From Adineta steineri (lineage: Eukaryota; Rotifera; Eurotatoria; Adinetida; Adinetidae), in NCBI GenBank assembly GCA_905250115.1, contig CAJNOI010000168.1, forward strand, positions 73,730-137,729: 64,000 nucleotides of DNA, written 5' to 3'. Shown here piece by piece: positions 44,414-57,602 of this stretch; positions within the stretch are counted from its first letter, which is position 1, and every line of letters begins with the position of its first letter. The notes under the pieces are model-generated. The model did no database searches and was not told the DNA's origin. It saw only the letters and a list, made by a program, of their open reading frames with translations. Both the position numbers and the translations under genes were made by a program.

Positions 44414-47400
44414 TTACCATGCAATTTTTGCAATAAAACTACGTGGATATTTTCTTATACACAATTTTCTTAATTCATCAATAATTAACCAAAGCATACC
44501 AAATCCTAATGTTGGCATAATATATTTTACAGGTACACGACCTGTACTAAAAACTTGATTGAACCATCCAATTTGTGTTATGATTATTTGAACGCCAGCT
44601 GATATAATCATAGCACCAAAGACATACCAATTTTTACCTTTACCCCAAAATGGATTATGTTCAAATAATGATGCATATCGTGTACGTGTTGCAAAATAAT
44701 TAAAAAATTGAAATAAACATACTGAACAATAATATACTGATTGTGAAACATATGTCATTATAATTAATTCTTCAGGTGTATATGGAGTTTTAGGATTGAT
44801 ACCAAAATTTTCAAATGTAAACATAAATGAATAGAATGGTACACCATTATCAATCCAATAATAACAAAAACAAAAGAATCCTGTAAAACATTCGAAATTA
44901 CCAACAAGCATATAAGCATGAAAAAGTAGTTTGAAATTTAATAGATGATCTTTTGAACGAATCGATGGTGGTCGAGACATAATATCACGTTCTGGTTTTT
45001 CTGTTACCATAGCAAGTGACATAAATACATCTAATAAGAGAAGAATAAGATAGAATTAAATATATTTTTTCAAAACATACCATTAATCATACAAAAGACG
45101 GTCGCTAAAAAAGCAGAAAGAGCTAGAGGCATACCAAACCATAAATTAAAAAATACAGGCCAAATTTGAGACCAAGAACCTATAGACAAATAAAATGCAA
45201 AAAACAGAACATTTGACAAATATTAAATATTTTGAACTTACCACCAGGTAATAAATAAATAGCGACTTTTTTTAAATTATCACTTAATAAACGACCTGTT
45301 TCTATTGCTTGAATAATTGATGAAAAATTATTATCTAATAAAATCATATCACCTGCTTCTTTTGATACTTCAGTACCAGATTGCATAGCAACACCTAGAT
45401 GAGCACATTTAAGTGCAGGTGCATCATTTGTTCCATCACCTGTTACAGCAACAATTTCAGCACGTCGTTGAAATTCCATAACAATACGTAATTTTTGTTC
45501 TGGTGATGTTCGTGCAAAAACAAGTTCTTGATGTGATAATACCCAATCCCACATACTATCATCCATATAATTAATATCAGCACCAGTTACAACAATAGCA
45601 TATGGAATATATTCCATTTTTTGTGTTGGTTCAATGTCTGTTTTTGGTTCTTGAATTTGATTCTTACAAGATTTCCATAATCGTTGATACCATGGTGGTT
45701 GTCGATATTCAATATCACCAGCTACTATTGATGCTCGTCGTATCATATCTCTAGCATTTTTTGAAAGAGAATCAATTCGTTTTACTTCACCCGGTGGATG
45801 TTGTCGAATTAATCTATCATTACGATATAGATTTAATATAGATTCACCATTTGAATTTTTTTCTAATTTAAATGTATCAATACCATTCATATCGATAATT
45901 TCAGGTGTTAAGATATGAACTTGTTTAGCAATAGCTTTAGCTGTTGTCGGATGATCGCCAGTAACCATTGCTATACGAATTTGTGCACGACGCGCTTTTA
46001 ATACAGCATCAGGTACTTCAGGTCGAGGTGGATCAAGTAATGAGAAAAGACCAATAAAACAATAATTATCTGATGGAAATCCATTTAAATCTTCATTATT
46101 AACTTCTAATAATTGTGATCGTTGTTTATCATTATAATTTTTCATCATATTATCATATTGTTGTCGAGTTAATTCTCGTTGACACATTGCAATAACACGA
46201 TTACCATTTTTACCTAAATCCTCTTGTCGATTGAATAACATTTTTTTAATATCAATATCTAATAATGCAATTTCATCATTATTTTTTTTATATGTTGAAC
46301 ATCGTTGAATAACGATATCAGGTGCACCTTTCAGAGTTATTAAAACAGTTCGATCTTGTTCTGATATTGATGAATCAATTGTTTCTAATTGATTCGCTGA
46401 AATCATGAATTTATTTGTTGAATTAAATGGTAAAACTTTTAAACGTGGATTAACTTCGCGTACTTTTTCAATATCAACTAAACATCGTTCTGTACAAAGA
46501 TTATAAAGAGCAGTATCGGCTGCATCACCAACAACACGTAATTCCGATTTCATTTTCGATAAATCTTGTCCAATTTGTGTATCTTGTACTAATTGAATTT
46601 CAGCATTATTACAAAGTGATGCACCAAGTAAAAGATCACGAAATGCTTGTATTTGAATTTCACTTGCTTCACTTGAAATTTTATTTATTCGATTTTTATC
46701 AGTACATGATGCCATTGGTTGTGTTTGATTGATATTAACTAATGATAATTTTCGTACCATTGTAGCTGCATCAATAGAAAGTCGACGAGCTGTTTCGACA
46801 ACATCTGTTGAAAGACGACGAATTGTCTGAAATATAGTTTCTTCTTGAGTTATTTGAGGTTGAGGTAGAGGAACTTCATAAACACTTTGTGTATCCCATA
46901 ATAAATGAGTAACAGTCATTTTATTTTGTGTTAATGTACCTGTCTTATCAGTTGCAATAACAGAAACAGAATTAAATGTTTCAACTATTTGTAAACTTTT
47001 AACAAGTACACGTTGTCTATACATTTGTTTGGCAACAATTGTTAAAACTAAGAAACAAAAAAAACTAGATCTTCATATGTATATAATAAAATATTTTATT
47101 TACCAAGAGTAACAGCAGATGGTAAACCTACTGGTAAAAAGCCAACAATCATCCCAATTGAATTAACAATATTTGCATTAAATGTAACAAATCCATAATG
47201 ATCATAATTTAACCATGATATCCATGTTATCCATAAGATAATAATAGCTATTATTGTGGAAAGTATAACAAATAAAACAAAACGATTCACTTCACGATGT
47301 AAACCAGTGATTTCATCACCTGAACTTCCACGAGTTAATTTCGACATTTTACCTAATACAGTATTATCACCAATAGCAATAACAACTGCTTCGCCTGTAC

Positions 47401-48216
47401 CTTGTTCAACCATTGATGAATAGAATCCAATATTAGTTGATTCCATGAAGTTTGTATTCGTACATTGAACTGTTACTGAAATTGGTTTCGATTCACCGGT
47501 TAATTCTGATGTATTTATCTATTAAAAGATATGAAAGACAGAATTTTTTGACATAAACAGACTTCGATTATTACTTTAAGACCATCACATGATATAAAAC
47601 GACAATCTGCTGGTAATTTATCGCCCATTCGAACAAGTATAATATCGCCTGGAACAAGTTCATCTGTAAGAATTTGTTGTTGTCTTCCATCTCGTCGTAC
47701 AGTAGTTAATATTGGTAATAGTTTCGAAAATGCCGCAACAATTTTAATTGATTTTAATTGTTGATAAACATTAAGAATTGAATTACATGTAATAACCAAA
47801 ATTAAAACAACACCTAAGGCTAAATTTGTTATTGATGGATTAGGCTCACCAAATGGTTTATAAGCTAAAAAAGCTAAAATGCCACCAAACCAAAGAATAC
47901 AATTAAATCCCATAAATAGTTCTTTAAATAAAAGCCAAAAGTAACATGGTTGTTTGGGTGGTGTAATTTTATTACTACCATATTGAGCACGACTATCGGA
48001 TACAAAATTATCTGATAAACCATTGCGTGGATCAGTATGAAAACGTGTAAAGACTTGATCGAGTGGAACTATATGAATATCTTGTTCAAGACGTGATTTA
48101 TCTACTGTAGCCCAAAGATCAATTATTGAATCTTGACGAACTGGCATCTCTTTTTCAATAGTCAGCTCATCATTATTTTGTAATTCTTCATCAATTTGTA
48201 TACCTTGATTATCCAT
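44414..48216 (-). CDS. P2-type cation ATPase, Na+/K+-ATPase-like but divergent
   Basis: Five exons (47575-48216, 47104-47518, 45242-47047, 45081-45179, 44414-45030), 1192 residues. All catalytic hallmarks are present: TSELTGES (actuator loop), SVIATDKTGTLTQNKMTV (phosphorylated Asp), FNSTNKF, ITLKGAPD (nucleotide site), MVTGDHPTTAKAIA and VTGDGTNDAPALK. The layout, MDN... start and PERDIMSRPP after M6 resemble the Na,K-ATPase (P2C) group. The M4 motif PEGL reads LPVGLP (Glu to Val), the M5 Glu region reads GGSWSQIWP, and in M6 only one of the two acidic positions (ND in CMINDVFMSLA) remains. The transported ion is therefore uncertain. An insertion early in the N domain holds three 11-residue repeats with RRLS, RRLS and RKLS, each a protein-kinase-A-type site. 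The chain ends AKIAW instead of the Tyr-Tyr of Na,K-ATPase. Confidence 0.88.
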
Positions 48217-49602
48217 TTTGCATATATATGACTAATCTCAATCTGAAATTTATTAATAGAGAAAATTACGAACTATACATGTACTTATAGTTCGATAAGT
48301 TTGAAGGTGAGAATAAATAATTTTACTGACCGCGTATTTAAATATATTCTTTATTGATTAGTTCCATGACATAGAAGTAAAATTAAAATGTATAGGATGT
48401 GTATAGATGTAACATATTTGAAATTGACATTATTTCATATTTGATAAGACAAATATATATAGTCGAAAAAAAAAGTTTTTACGACTTTTTCTTTCTTCAT
48501 TTAAATTTAATGTACATATACTCACTCCCATGACCAAAATAATTATTTCTTAGTTTTTATCTATCATTATTCAAAAAAGTTAAATCATCCTAACATAGGT
48601 TACACAATCTGGACATTACTCATTGGCCTGATATTTAATAATCGAAAATAGTTGATTATACAGATAAAAGAGTATGTAAGTGATATAGTAGACGATTTAT
48701 ATCATATGTTTGATATTGTATATTGACGTTGTCTAAAACTTTATACATTAAAATGAATGATATGATTCATATCGAATTAATAGTTGTCGAAAATGACAAA
48801 ACCCATGATAAATATATTTTATACTTTAAATTATTTCTCTGATCAATGATTTTTAAATACAATTATAGATTGATCAAATAATTTTAATCATGAAAATGTA
48901 GATGACTTTTATTAAATATATTATTTCTGAAGATTAGTGTGAATATCAACAATTATGCTTGTCAGACCACTTCCTATTTTTATACATCATCAATAAACAA
49001 GTGAAAAATCATTGTTTTTACCTTTTACCATCTGTCTGAATGTACGAAAATTTTAGCAGGAATATTTCGTTCAGATACATTCAAACTTTAATATCAAAAC
49101 ATAATATTGAAGAAAGTCACGTGTGATAAATGAGAAAATTATTAGATAATTTAAATTATTATTCGTTTTTTATTTTATTTTTCGATTATATACTTGAAAC
49201 AGATACAATTTTTAATCAATTCGTGCATCTGGAAAAAATCAATTCGACAATGGCATCCAAAATAAATCACAAAACAAGAATACATGAGCAACAATATAAT
49301 AGAAAACTACAACATAAACAATAATAAAAAAAATCATCGAAAAAAAAAAATTATTGGCTCGTATAAGCCGGTAATAATGTATTGACTTTATTACCATGGA
49401 CATTTTGGACAAAATAAATAAATTAATCTGTAGAAAACAAAAATCTCTTGCAGTCAAAGCAATAATATTAAAATAGTCGTGATTCATATATATATACACA
49501 TGTATAATTATACAAAAGTAAATATGAATTCAAGTAAAATGTCTAGAGAAATATAATATAATTTAAATGCATACTTATATGAAGAGCATACCTATATGCA
49601 AA
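48217..49602. other. Intergenic between syntaxin and ATPase genes
   Basis: AT-rich, 1.4 kb. It holds the ATPase promoter side and the syntaxin 3' side. Open frames here are short and low in complexity. Nothing called. Confidence 0.55.
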
Positions 49603-50759
49603 TCATTTTTTAAGTCCGAAATATAAACCAAGTACTAAACCAATTATTACAAGAATTATAATCGCTATTAAAATTAATATAATTTTTTTTCGTCGAGCAG
49701 CAGACTGAAAACGAAGAGAATAAAATATAGTTTGAATACATAATAAATAAATTACCTGATAAGTAACTGCTTGTTTTAATTGTCCGGTAGCAGTAACTAC
49801 ATGGTTATCGGCAGCAACAATATTATTTTCGATATTATCTAAACAAATATAGCGATTAGTCCAGATTTTTTTGAAGTAAAATAATCATCTCATTAACTTA
49901 CCAATGATTTCCCCTTGTTCATGAACCAAATTATGAACATCTTTGAATAATTCATTGACTTCAACAATATTTCTCTATAAATAAAGTATGAGTATTTTTT
50001 TATAAAGATAAATCCTATACTTCAAGTTGTTGCAATTGATCACCACGTTCTCTTAAAGCTTGCATATCAACATCTTGTTCCATAGGTATAACAACCTGGT
50101 CTTGATATTGATTATCTGTATAAGCATGATTATCGAAACCAGATCCATTGTTGACACTTTGTCGTCGATATGAAACAGATCGTGCACGTTCAAGACTTTC
50201 TTTTTCTTTTCTAGCACCAACACGTTGTATTTCTTGAAAATGAGCTATTTTTGTGGTATAAGTTTTTGTTAAATTCTGAATTAACGATTGTTTTTGTCTC
50301 TATAAACAAATTTATTCATAAAATCTTTCTGATTTGTTTCTCTTTTTTAACTATTACCTCATCAGCTTCAGTTTTTATAGGGATTTTTCGAATTTCTTCA
50401 AGAGTGTGATTTGTATTTTGTATTAATGTTTTTGTATCATTTTGTAGACGAAGACTATCAAAAAAAGTAAAGTAAGATTGATATTCAATTACAAATTTTA
50501 TTCAACTTACTAACGATCTCGTAATGGTTCACTATCCTCTTGTGTACCTAACTTTTGTACAAGTACATCAAGATCATTTGCTATTAATAATGAAATAAAT
50601 AATAATTCAACAAAAAAATAGATACAAATCAACATACTATTGTTAGTGATTTTATTTAGATTCGATAAGACAGCATTATTTAAACGTTGAAAATCACTAG
50701 CACTTGCCACTAAAATTAAATATGAGGATATAATTTCTCTTTTCCCTTTCTATCTTACT
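49603..50759 (-). CDS. Syntaxin-7/12-type Qa-SNARE
   Basis: Eight exon pieces (start-codon A at 50759, then 50638-50709, 50511-50580, 50358-50454, 50021-50299, 49902-49974, 49756-49838, 49603-49704) give 258 residues, matching syntaxin-7 (261 in human). An N-terminal helical Habc region is followed by a linker rich in Ser/Arg, then the SNARE helix (LQQLERNIVEVNELFKDVHNLVHEQGEIIDNIENNI) with the ionic-layer Gln in EQGE. A single C-terminal membrane anchor (KKIILILIAIIILVIIGLVLGLYFGL) follows. The protein mediates endosome/lysosome membrane fusion. The start codon is split by a 49-bp intron: A ends the first exon (5' leader 50759-50792) and TG starts the next. A TTTCTTTCAG tract precedes the leader exon, a candidate trans-splice acceptor. 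Confidence 0.87.
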
Positions 50760-50792
50760 TTTTAAATATCAAGTATCAATAGAATTGTTAGT

Positions 50793-51504
50793 CTGAAAGA
50801 AAAAAATGATCATAACATAATTCAAGATTAGCAAAAACATGAAATTACGATATATATATATATATATATATAGAATGTTACTCATTGTTCAAGAATAAAG
50901 AAAATGAATTTACTATTTGAGATTGTATTTGATCTCCTCATTTACAATGATTCATTATCTACAATATTCCATAAATATGAGATTTTTTGAATTGAAATCA
51001 ACATTCTTACTCATAGAAAAAATACTATTGTTGATGTTGTATTTTTTGTTATTGTAAAATGTGAGGACGAAATACAACATTATGCGAGCTACAATGTTAT
51101 CGAGTCACTGGTAAAATATATTCACGTATCTAGCATGTAAATATTATAGTATTTATTAATAGACTCTCGATTTTATACTAGTTTACTTTTATCATTACTC
51201 ATAATATCATAAAAGCGCCCACATATCTAGCAATGACTCATTTTTTAGTTTTATTGTCATTGAAAACTAGATGTCGCTGTAATTATAGAAAAATAAATTT
51301 AAAAGAATTAAAATATTAAAATCCACCGCAGAAAATTCTTTTTTTTTCTTAATAAATTTTATTTTTCGACACTGAAACATTAGCCAATTAAAATGAAAAG
51401 TATTTATCCCAATCAACACACAGCAGTCAGTCATTCAGTCAGTCATTTGGTTATTGCGTTATTGAACATAAAGCGCCATTTCGAACGTAAATCTAAACAA
51501 TTAA
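50793..51504. promoter_or_regulatory. Divergent promoter region, syntaxin / smndc1
   Basis: About 710 bp between the 5' ends of the syntaxin (-) and smndc1 (+) genes, including an (AT)10-type microsatellite near 50851-50872 and a repeated CAGTCAGTCATTCAGTCAGTC tract around 51423-51445. Positional inference only. Confidence 0.4.
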
Positions 51505-52820
51505 ATGGATACTGGAGATTTAAATTTACCTGCATATAAATATCAACTTGAACAAGTAATTATTAGTTTATTTTTATATTCATTAATTTTTCCTTGAATA
51601 TCTTCTTTTAGGTAGAAATAGCATTGAAAGCAAAACCAGATGATCCTGAATTACTCAAACTTAAAGTTGATCTTGAAGTAATAATTTCGTTTTTTTCTAT
51701 TGATTTATTTTAATTGATAATTTTATTTAGGAAGTTATACAAATAACAGCTGAATTACTTGGTTGTGATCCATCCATTTTAAATTCAGATGAAACAGGAG
51801 CATCATCAACAACAAATTATGAAGCAGCATCATCGAGTTATGCATCAACATCACAAGCAAACAATCCAGCATCGACATCAACAGCTCGTACAGCTATTAA
51901 ATGGAAAACAGGTGATCGATGTTTAGCACCATGGAATGAAGATGGAAAGTATGTGTTATTATTTTATTTCCATAGAATAATGAAGATTGGTTTATTTTTA
52001 AAAAAAAAGAAAAGATACAAATATTCATATAGGAGAGCGGGGAAAAAAAGTTCAATTATGTCTATAGTACAAGTAAATATATACTGAGCAAGAGGAGGAT
52101 TAACAATATGCTTCCATATAAATAAATAGCAATCGAAAATAATATTTGTTTGCGAATAGTATGTAAAATGAGAATTATTTTATAAATCTCGTTTTTTTTT
52201 CTCTTTATTTTTACATAGGTACTATGAATGTACAATTGATGATGTACTTGATGATGGTACATGTACAATTGTTTTTGATGGATTTGAATCAGCACCATTA
52301 ACTGTTGTTCGAGTTAGTATTTAAAAAATATTAAAATATAAGAATGGTTTATTTATTTGTTTTTATAGGTATCAAAATTAAAACCATTCGATCGAACACG
52401 TTCTGGTTTAAGTGGAATAAAATCAGCTGCTAATCGAGCTAAGACAAAGTAAGAATTTCTAGGAAGAAAAAAAGATTGTTATTAATTTATTTTTATTGAT
52501 TAGACGAGAATTGGAACAACGTTTACGTGAACTTAAACGTCGAAAGAAAGATAAGAAAGTTGCTAAATTAAAAGAATTCGAAGAAGAACGTGAAAAAGAT
52601 AAAAAACGTTGGACAGATTTTAATTCAAAAGTAAGTTAAACAATAAGGAAATATATATGTATTCATTCTAATCAATTTCTTTTTATAGTTAACTAGTCGA
52701 ACATGGAAAGGTGTTGTATCAAAATCGATGGTTAAAACTGATAAAAAAAACGAGCAATTACGTGGTACAACAAATGGCTATTTAGTTTCACATTATAAAC
52801 CAGCTCAACCACGTCCTTAA
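51505..52820 (+). CDS. smndc1: Survival-of-motor-neuron-related splicing factor 30 (SPF30)
   Basis: Seven exons (51505-51555, 51612-51677, 51731-51948, 52219-52312, 52369-52448, 52504-52630, 52689-52820), 255 residues (human SMNDC1 is 238). The N terminus YKYQLEQVEIALKAKPDDPELLKLKVDLEEVIQIT matches the family (YKAQLQQVEAAL...LLKLKKDLQEVIELT). The Tudor domain spans TAIKWKTGDRCLAPWNEDGKYYECTIDDV...IVFDGFESA and would bind symmetrically dimethylated arginine on Sm proteins. A basic helical C terminus (RELKRRKKDKKVAKLKEFEEEREKDKKRWTDFN) follows. Its role is spliceosome assembly in the nucleus. Intron 3 (270 bp) is long for this locus and I see no element inside it. Confidence 0.9.
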
Positions 52821-53042
52821 ATATTCTCTGATGTATAAAATCTGCGAAAGCGATGATTATTATTTCTTTTTTCGTGTACCTTTTCGTTCTTCGTTTTTGC
52901 GTTTAAATGTAATCTTTTTGTATGTGAAAAAAGAAAAGCACGAATAAAAAAACAATGACGTTTACATGTTATTCTAGATTTTTTTTCCTAAATTATCTCT
53001 TGAATTTAATTCGTGTGGAAAATAACAACGATTGCTTGAAAT

Positions 53043-55299
53043 ATGCAGAGTACTCGTCTGTTAATTACCGCACAACGTTGTTCATCGGCGTCTAAAATTA
53101 ATCGTTTATTGAGACGATGTCTCACTACTTCTAACTCAACAACTAAAGCAACTCTTCATAAGTGAGCATATATTAAAATGTCATTCTAATCTTAAATATA
53201 ATTCCTAAAAAACAAATCATTTGTTTTTAGCTCATCCTTATCTCTAGTCGATTCATCATCGCGTATTAATGGTCGATTTTTATCACTACCAAGATGTGGT
53301 ATAATCACTGTTCGATATGCTTCATCCGGTAATTTACCATCTCATAAAAGAATTACTCTCCCAGCATTATCACCAACAATGGAAACCGGTACATTACGAT
53401 CATGGTCTAAGAAAGAAGGAGAAAAAATTGTTGAAGGTACAAATCTATGTTAAAGTATTTCACAAGATAATATATTTATTTTTTTCAGGTGATATATTGG
53501 CTGAAATTGAAACTGATAAAGCAACATTAGGATTTGAAGCAGGTGATGAAGGATATCTCGCAAAAATTATTTTACCCGGCGGTAGTAAAGATGTACCTGT
53601 TGGAAAAGTAAATAATAAATGATTTGATATTTTGTTTTTTTTATCTGATTATTCAATGATTTATAGTTATGTGCTATTATTGTTGAGAAAGAAGAAGATA
53701 TCGCTGCATTTAAAGATTTTAAAGATGATGGAAGTAAACCATCAACAAAAAAGACATCATCCGATGAAGAAGCCAGTTCAGCTCCAAAAACCGAAAAGAA
53801 AGAAAAGGAATCGGCGAGCAAGACAGAACAACAACAACAACAACAAACAACATCAACTTCAAAAAAAGACAAACCACAAGAACAAAAACCTCAAAGTTCG
53901 AGTGAAGGTAGCAGAACTGCAGCATCACCTTTAGCTAAAAAACTAGCTCAAGAAAAGAGCATAAATCTTGAAGTAAATATTTAATTCTTTATTTTTATTT
54001 AAATAGATATTAATATTTCATCTTTTTTCAATAGTCAGTTCAAGGTAGTGGTCCTAATGGTCGAGTTGTCGCTGAAGATGTTGAGAAATTTATAAAAGAA
54101 GGTGGTGCCAAAGTAAAATCAGAAACTAAGAAAACCAAAGATACTCAACAGACTCCATCTAAAACTACCAAAAAAGATAAAGAAACAGGAACACGTACTG
54201 GTGGTTATGATGAACAAAAAGTATCCGAAATACGATCAGTAAATAATCTATATAAAAATTTATCCCATATCGAAATTTTTCTAATTTCATAGGAATATGC
54301 ACGTCGTGTAACAGAATCAAAGACTACCATACCTCATTATTATTTAACTATCGAAGTTCAAGTAGATGAAATACTCAAGTATATTGATTAAAAATTAAAT
54401 TCGAATTTTTTATAATTTATTTTTCTATTTAGATTACGTCAAAATCTCAATAATATATTAACACCAAAATCAAAAGATTCAAAAGAAAAAGCACGTGGTA
54501 TAACAATAAATGATTTTATTATAAAAGCAGCTGCACTTGCATGTAAAAAACGACCTGAAACAAATAGTGTTTGGATGGATAAATCAATTCGACAGTAATG
54601 ATTATCAATACTTTTTTTTTCTTTTAAATAAATATTTATATTAGATATGAAACAGTTGACATCAATGTAGCAATGGCTACTGATGCTGGCGTTCTTATGA
54701 CACCGATCGTTCATAATGCTGATCAAAAAGTAGAATTTTGAAAATTAAAAATGACCTATTTTTTTTCTATTGATTATATTTAGGGTCTTTCGGCTATTAG
54801 TAAAGAAATTTCAGAATTGAATGATAAAGCAAACAGTGGAAAATTGAATGATGATGAACTTGAAGTAAAACAATAAAAATCTTATTCTTTTTTTATTTAT
54901 TTTTTTATATTATAGTCGGGAACATTTACAATTTCTAATTTGGGAATGTATGGTGTAACAAATTTTAGTGCTATAATTTATCCTCAACAAGTATATTTAT
55001 TTAGAATAAAAATTCTAAATTAATAAAAAATATCTATTCATTTATTTTTTCTAGTCAGCTATTTTAGCTATTGGTGGTGTTGAAACACGACTTGTACCTG
55101 ATAAAGAATCTCCAAAAGGGTATAGATTAATTTTTATAATTTGTTAATTAATTCATTTTTATCTATTAGATTTCGTCAATCAACTATTCTCAATGTGACA
55201 TTAGCATGCGATCATCGTGTTATTGACGGTGCCGTTGGTGCGCAATGGTTACAAGAATTTAAACAATTTCTTGAACATCCCGGATCAATGATTTTATAA
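53043..55299 (+). CDS. dlat: Dihydrolipoyl acetyltransferase, pyruvate dehydrogenase E2
   Basis: Twelve exons (first 53043-53161, last 55170-55299), 545 residues. An Arg/Ser-rich presequence targets mitochondria. One lipoyl domain starts at [18 protein letters not shown] and carries the lipoylated Lys in [12 protein letters not shown] Ser/Lys/Gln-rich linker (with QQQQQQ) leads to the peripheral-subunit-binding domain ([37 protein letters not shown]), then the catalytic domain with [17 protein letters not shown] and the active-site HxxxDG in [16 protein letters not shown]. It transfers acetyl groups to CoA. Only one lipoyl domain is present, where mammalian E2 has two. The PSBD and [11 protein letters not shown] wording favour E2p over the branched-chain or oxoglutarate E2, and the catalytic domain rules out PDHX. 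Confidence 0.92.
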
Positions 55300-55822
55300 A
55301 CAATTTTAGGCTATAAATTGTCAAGTCTTGTCTTCTTTCTCTCTTCCTTTTTCTATGCACCTTTCTCTTAACCATCAGTTGTAGCCTAGCTTTGTGATAT
55401 ACTAATCCTATGGCGTGCATATTCTATCTCCGTTTATTTTTTAGAAAAAAACAAACAAACAAACAAACATTAGAACATCTTGTCTTGTTTATTTTTTATA
55501 AAGTAGTTTTATTTTCTGTATAATTTATCAAAGTCATCAATAGAATTAGACATGGAATGAGTTCAAAACCAAATCAAACATCTCGTTTAGTCTTCATTAT
55601 ATTTCCAATGGAAAAGTAGGATTTTATAAGACAGACATGGATATTAAGATATTAAAATTGATACTGATAACATAGATAAATAAGATCAAAACGGAGAATA
55701 TCAAATATGTTATATATCTAAATACAATATATAAAAATATAGATTAAGATTTTCATTCATAACTAAATGATAAATCTGTAATTTCAGATTATAATTTTGT
55801 TAACTAAAAGTATTTATTTATA
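55300..55822. other. Intergenic dlat-iscu
   Basis: 523 bp, AT-rich, with a short (CAAA)5-like tract at about 55450-55470. No gene seen. Confidence 0.55.
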
Positions 55823-56408
55823 ATGGCTACAAATGCGTTTTCACGTACAATCTATTCTAAAATACGTCCATTATTATCAGCAAGTATTGAATCACGAAAT
55901 ATACTAGTTTGTAATTATCATGAAAAAGTCATTGATCATTATGAAAATCCTCGAAATGTTGGATCATTTGATAAATCTGATACAAGTGTTGGTACTGGTC
56001 TTGTTGGAGCACCAGCATGTGGTGATGTCATGAAATTACAAGTAATAAAAATCTTTAAGATTTGATTCATTTGTAATTATTGAATTAATAGATTAAAGTA
56101 GATGAAAATGGAAAAATTATTGATGCGAAATTTAAAACATTTGGTTGTGGTTCAGCTATTGCTTCGTCATCATTAGCTACCGAATGGATTAAAGGAAAAT
56201 CAATTAATGAAGCAGGTACAATTAAAAATCAAGATATTGCGAAAGAATTATGTTTACCACCAGTTAAATTACATTGTTCAAGTAAAAGAAATTTTGATTT
56301 TAATTTATAACATACGTATATTTATTTATTCTAGTGCTTGCTGAAGATGCTATTAAAGCAGCAATTCATGATTATAATAATAAAAAAACAAACAAGAAAA
56401 AGGAATGA
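55823..56408 (+). CDS. iscu: Iron-sulfur cluster scaffold ISCU
   Basis: Three exons (55823-56041, 56092-56281, 56335-56408), 160 residues. After a mitochondrial presequence comes [20 protein letters not shown], then the three ligand Cys in [24 protein letters not shown] and KLHCSMLAEDA. The chaperone-binding motif LPPVK is intact. The protein assembles 2Fe-2S clusters in mitochondria with NFS1, frataxin and the HSPA9/HSC20 pair. The Met after the third Cys is created by the last splice junction (A|TG). The basic tail [10 protein letters not shown] is slightly longer than usual. Confidence 0.95.
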
Positions 56409-57602
56409 AAACCTTTCGTCAACTACCTACACTAATCCGTGTTTTGACATTCTTTCCATTTTTTATTTCAACAAGTGTCTCTAATCTTCCTATGCAAAAA
56501 AAATACCAATCTCATATTAAACTGTTATGAGTTCTAAAGAGACTTTTGAAAAGATTGTAAATTAATTACATGATTTATTTTTTTAAAAAATAAACAAGCG
56601 ATTAAATACTATTAAAATAATTATAAATTGAAAAATAACATATCCTCAAGATAACGTGTATAATTAATAATAAAAAATTTCCTCATATTATTCTAAAAAT
56701 AAATTCTTCCGATGGAATTATGCTAATAATATAATTTCAAAAAGTATAAATTTAGCACATTTTTTTTAGGTCAGACACGTCATTATAAGATAAGAATATA
56801 TTTGATATTTATTAACAGCTGATAAGCTTGTTTTATTCTATTGCAATAAGTCTATTTTTAACAACTAAGTCTATAATGTGTCACAAAGAGATTTACTTTG
56901 AATTATATAATGACTATAAATATACTAGAATACTCTAAGACCGTATTGAATGTAACATGACTACAATTTTAATCTATCATGTATTAATTTAATGTAAATA
57001 AAGTCAGTTGTAGGTCATACAAATAAAGTAATATGGAAGGATTTATTGATCTCGATTTCTTTTTTAGGGAATGATGCCACAAAAAATTTTTTAATTAAAA
57101 GATAGGGATTCATAGGTGGAGTAACGCAATAAATAAAGGTATCTTTAAAACCAATTCACAATTTTTCGATGAAAAAAACCATATAAAATATTAACTATTA
57201 CGTCTTCTTTATAAAAAACTTTCTAGAAAAAAAAACTTCATTAACAGTTATTAAAATATTTTCATCATTGTGAAAAGTAAGAGAAATACTCGAACAATAT
57301 ACATACTCATTTTGTAAGTGCATGCATAGGATATGTAATTATAATTCATTGTCGTTTTTATCAGCTGTTTTCAAACGTATTCATAATAATTTATATAAAC
57401 ATTGTTTATTAAGAACAATTGAATGCGTGATTGTCTGACAGGATGTTTTTTTCTATTTATAAATATACCGTTAAAATTAAGAAGATTTATTTATATTTTC
57501 AATTGAAAAATAATCAAATAAATAGGAAACGTATTTTTTTTATTATTTAAATAAACAATGAATGAGTCATCTGACAAAAAAAATATAAATTCTCTAAAAT
57601 TT
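56409..57602. other. Convergent intergenic region
   Basis: AT-rich DNA between the 3' ends of iscu (+) and the unidentified gene (-). No repeats or genes seen. Confidence 0.55.
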
